From JABDMH01 sp965223105 (GTDB lineage Bacteria > Bacteroidota > Bacteroidia > Chitinophagales > Saprospiraceae): a DNA stretch of 64,000 bases. The notes below the pieces were generated by a model. That model was not told the origin of the DNA, made no database searches, and saw only the letters and a list, made by a program, of their open reading frames with translations. Both the position numbers and the translations under genes were made by a program. The DNA lies in contig OZ244987.1 of assembly GCA_965223105.1 (NCBI GenBank), positions 5,642,001 to 5,706,000 of the forward strand, in the 5' to 3' direction. Positions 61,350-64,000 of this stretch are shown piece after piece (position 1 is the first letter of the stretch; the number at the start of each line of letters is the position of its first letter).

Positions 61350-64000
61350 GTGAATACTTACCGAACGACATATTTAAAAAGCATGGTGGTTCTGATGCTG
61401 CTATGTGCAGTCAAAGCTGGCAAAAGCCAGCGGTCGACATCTTCTCTAGCTCCTGATTCCCATATTCTGAGAATAGCCATCGATGACCAGAGTTATAAAG
61501 AAGGCATCTACGATCTATGGGAGTACCTGTATTATCTTCCCGACAGTATTGAAATTCGTGATTTTTCCGAAGTTTCCTCGGCTGACCTGGCCGGAGCTTT
61601 TATTCCACTAAATAACCTTCAGCGAATACCACAAGGCCGTCAGGAGTATTGGCTTCGCTTAACGATTCAATCGGATCTAATTCAGCCGGAAACCTGGTTG
61701 ATCAACCTCATGATGGCCGATGTTGAGTCATATGCCCTTACCACAAACGGCAATGAAATACGAAATCATTCCGGAATGCTGGTTCCCCTAAGTCAGCGCC
61801 ATTTTAGCTTTAAATATGGACATTTGCCGTTTCTCCCATTAGCCATCCCGGAAAATGGATATCAAACCTATTATTTTAAGATAAAGAATAAGAACCTGGT
61901 AGTAGAGACTGATTTTGGAGTTGAATTGGATTTCTCAATGCTATCCCCTTCCTTTGCTAGTCATTATCGTCATCAAGACGGCACCATCATGGCCCTGAAT
62001 GTGGGCTTCTACCTGGCGGTAGGCATTTACTACTTCATCATTTTCTTTTATATCCGGGAAATCAGCTACCTCTGGTTCGCCTTATACTGTTTTGCAAGTA
62101 CCTTTGGCATGCTGACATTAAGCGGCTATGCTATTCAGTATCTCTGGCCTGAATCGCCAACAGGGCATTATTTCTTCTTTAGAAGCCCTGGGTTAATTGG
62201 AATGAACCTTTTTCTCGTTCTTTTTACCCGATCTTACCTTCGAACCACCAATTACGCACCATCCTGGAATAAGATTCTCTGGATAGTTCTTGGTTTACTA
62301 ATCCTATTCATAGGATCCCATGGAATAGTTTTGTACTTCACGGATTCTCCTTTGGGCACAATCCTGTTGCGGCTGGGACAAAATGTACAGATGTTGTTGG
62401 CTTTGACGATCTTTCTCACTGCCATACAGTGTCTAAGAAATGGATATCAGCCCGCCAAATTGTATCTATTCGCTAGTGCAGCCTTTTTACTTGGCATGAT
62501 CTTAAATGTTCTGAATGTTATTCAGGTACTTCCCCAAATTGCTCATTGGAACTGGATAACCGTTGGGCGTCTGATTCAGCTGATTCTTTTCTCTTTCGGT
62601 CTCGCCCAATTATTTAAATATCTTCTCAATCAGGAATCGGAAGCTCTGCGACTAAAAGAGTTAGACCTTATTAAAACCAAAGTATATACCAATATTACCC
62701 ATGAATTTCGTACCCCTTTGACGATCATACTGGGCATGGTGGAACAGATTAAGAACAATCCCAGGCAATGGTATGAGGAGGGTATGCAAATGATCCAGCG
62801 AAATGGCAAGATCCTCCTACATTTTGTGAACCAGTTGCTTGACCTGGCCAAGCTAGAATTCGGAGCAATGCCCATTCATCCAATCCATGGAGATATTCTC
62901 TCCTATATCCGGTATGTTGCCGAGTCATTTCACTCCTTGGCAGAAAGCAAATCAATATCTCTGAAACAGAAAACTGACCTGAATGAGTTGCATATGGATT
63001 ATGACCCAAGAATCATATTGCACATTCTTTCGAACTTATTGTCTAATGCCATTAGGTTTACACCTGAAGGGGGAGAAATTGAAATTATGGTACATCACAC
63101 CGACTTAATGGATAATAATGATCAGAAAACATTAAGCTCAGGCAGTGTGGTGTTTTCGGTTAGTGATACAGGTCCTGGTATCTCACCACACCAATTACCC
63201 CACATTTTCAATCGATTTTACCGGATTGAAAACAATTCGCTAAATGGCCACAAGGGTACAGGTATTGGATTGGCATTAACCCGGGAATTGGTAGATCTCC
63301 TAAACGGTAAGATTTCGGTGGAAAACGTTGCAGGGGGAGGAGCCAGATTTATCGTCATTTTACCGATAACACACGAAGCGCCCGAAGGATCACCGGGAAT
63401 TGAGCAAGTCAAAGAACTGATCTCTCAATATGATGTCAGATCAATTCAGCAGGTAGAAAACCTTGAACCCGAGAAGAAATCTGATCATGATGACGTACTG
63501 TTAATCATCGAAGATAATGTGGATGTGATCAAATATCTAAGATCCTGCTTGTCAAATCAGTATCAAATTGAAGTTGCTTTGGATGGTAAGACTGGTGTAC
63601 AGAAAGCGGTGGACCTGGTGCCTGATCTGATCATCAGCGATATTATGATGCCTGAAATGGATGGTTTTGCTGTGTGCCAAGAGCTGAAGGTCGATGAGAA
63701 GACCAGTCATATCCCCATAGTCTTGCTTACAGCCAAGACTGATATTGCGTCTAGAATTGAAGGATTCTCAAGAGGGGCCGATGCTTATTTAACCAAACCT
63801 TTCAGTCAAAAGGAGTTGCTTGTCAGGTTACAAAATCTGATTGAATTAAGAAGAAAGTTACGGGCACGATATAGCTCTCTCGAGCCTTTGAGTCCGACTG
63901 ACGATGAGGCATTGCGAGTAGAGGACCTCTTTATCGAAAAACTACAGAAGCTTTTAGAGGAACGATTTGGTGAGGAGAACTTTGGAATTGCTGACATCTG
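61350..64000 (+). CDS. Hybrid two-component sensor kinase, 7TMR-DISM type (3' truncated by window)
   Basis: The frame is open from 61350 to the window end (~883 residues) with no stop, so it is cut off. GTG 61350 was preferred to ATG 61383 since it adds a basic N-region (MNTYRTTYLKS) to the hydrophobic signal VVLMLLCAV. Domains: periplasmic 7TMR-DISM extracellular domain (~30-200), seven membrane helices (~210-425), HisKA with H451 in NITHEFRTPLT, HATPase (NAIRFTPEGG, SDTGPGIS, GTGIGLALTRELV), and a receiver with D764 in IISDIMMPEMDG and LTKPFS. The sequence after the receiver (LRVEDLFIEKLQKLLEERFG) fits the linker to an AraC-type DNA-binding domain expected beyond the edge. It is a one-protein signal system binding a ligand outside and DNA inside. 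Confidence 0.9.
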   Translation, partial: MNTYRTTYLKSMVVLMLLCAVKAGKSQRSTSSLAPDSHILRIAIDDQSYKEGIYDLWEYLYYLPDSIEIRDFSEVSSADLAGAFIPLNNLQRIPQGRQEYWLRLTIQSDLIQPETWLINLMMADVESYALTTNGNEIRNHSGMLVPLSQRHFSFKYGHLPFLPLAIPENGYQTYYFKIKNKNLVVETDFGVELDFSMLSPSFASHYRHQDGTIMALNVGFYLAVGIYYFIIFFYIREISYLWFALYCFASTFGMLTLSGYAIQYLWPESPTGHYFFFRSPGLIGMNLFLVLFTRSYLRTTNYAPSWNKILWIVLGLLILFIGSHGIVLYFTDSPLGTILLRLGQNVQMLLALTIFLTAIQCLRNGYQPAKLYLFASAAFLLGMILNVLNVIQVLPQIAHWNWITVGRLIQLILFSFGLAQLFKYLLNQESEALRLKELDLIKTKVYTNITHEFRTPLTIILGMVEQIKNNPRQWYEEGMQMIQRNGKILLHFVNQLLDLAKLEFGAMPIHPIHGDILSYIRYVAESFHSLAESKSISLKQKTDLNELHMDYDPRIILHILSNLLSNAIRFTPEGGEIEIMVHHTDLMDNNDQKTLSSGSVVFSVSDTGPGISPHQLPHIFNRFYRIENNSLNGHKGTGIGLALTRELVDLLNGKISVENVAGGGARFIVILPITHEAPEGSPGIEQVKELISQYDVRSIQQVENLEPEKKSDHDDVLLIIEDNVDVIKYLRSCLSNQYQIEVALDGKTGVQKAVDLVPDLIISDIMMPEMDGFAVCQELKVDEKTSHIPIVLLTAKTDIASRIEGFSRGADAYLTKPFSQKELLVRLQNLIELRRKLRARYSSLEPLSPTDDEALRVEDLFIEKLQKLLEERFGEENFGIADI

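Noticed and set aside
1..64000. CRISPR arrays, tRNA and rRNA genes, intact insertion sequences
   Set aside because: No regularly spaced repeats, no tRNA-like TTCGA arms in the gaps, no rRNA-like stretch and no complete transposase were found on reading.

Overview
The window looks like chromosomal DNA of a free-living member of the Bacteroidota, probably a Saprospira/Lewinella-like polysaccharide degrader; the lineage below phylum is a guess. Reasons: three proteins end in type IX secretion (Por) sorting domains, there are two-component-propeller and 7TMR-DISM hybrid sensor kinases, a CarboxypepD_reg-plug TonB receptor, a chaperone-of-endosialidase (S74) protein, many lipoproteins, and start codons that mostly lack Shine-Dalgarno sequences. 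I see no rRNA, tRNA, CRISPR array, prophage or intact insertion sequence.

Layout. 1-2.9 kb: the 3' end of an ebo cluster (eboD partial, eboE, eboF). 3.3-6.8 kb: a PaiB-like flavoprotein, then a minus-strand malonate unit, matB-madL-madM (uptake of malonate and activation to malonyl-CoA). 6.9-24.5 kb: exported carbohydrate-active and accessory proteins (GH43-like, sulfatase, a two-CBM GH5-like enzyme with a sorting signal, sugar isomerase, AGE-type epimerase, a giant VPS10-like propeller) and a plus-strand operon of a split transketolase plus a zinc dehydrogenase. 25-33 kb: a run of exported enzymes (isochorismatase-like lipoprotein, PIG-L deacetylase, SelA/DgaE-like PLP enzyme, two paralogous amidohydrolases, PQQ-type dehydrogenase fused to cytochrome c). 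33-38.3 kb: a pectate lyase, an unknown exported protein, and the KDPG-type aldolase plus 2-keto-3-deoxygalactonokinase pair. No SusC/SusD pair is found anywhere in this carbohydrate region.

38-48 kb is housekeeping-like: methyltransferase, an M48-like protein that lost its first zinc histidine, XRE regulator plus RecQ, a CNNM/CorC-type membrane protein, an exported RidA, and an M28 peptidase with propeller and PDZ domains. 48-57 kb holds a secreted repeat protein, a membrane protein plus winged-helix pair, the S74 protein, a propeller histidine kinase, and two nearly identical 58-residue membrane proteins 6.6 kb apart whose genes differ almost only at synonymous sites. 57.9-64 kb: a TonB-dependent receptor, a 235-bp MITE-like element with 13-bp terminal inverted repeats, and a hybrid sensor kinase running off the right edge.

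How the genes may work together (inference): the 25-38 kb block can be read as one route in which an acylated amino-sugar acid or similar compound is deacylated (amidohydrolases, PIG-L), deaminated by the PLP enzyme to a 2-keto-3-deoxy acid, phosphorylated by the kinase and split by the aldolase to pyruvate and a triose phosphate. The odd point is that the first enzymes, including the PLP enzyme, carry export signals. The best candidates for something undescribed are this exported PLP/amidohydrolase module, the duplicated micro-membrane protein, and the M48-like protein with a broken HExxH motif.
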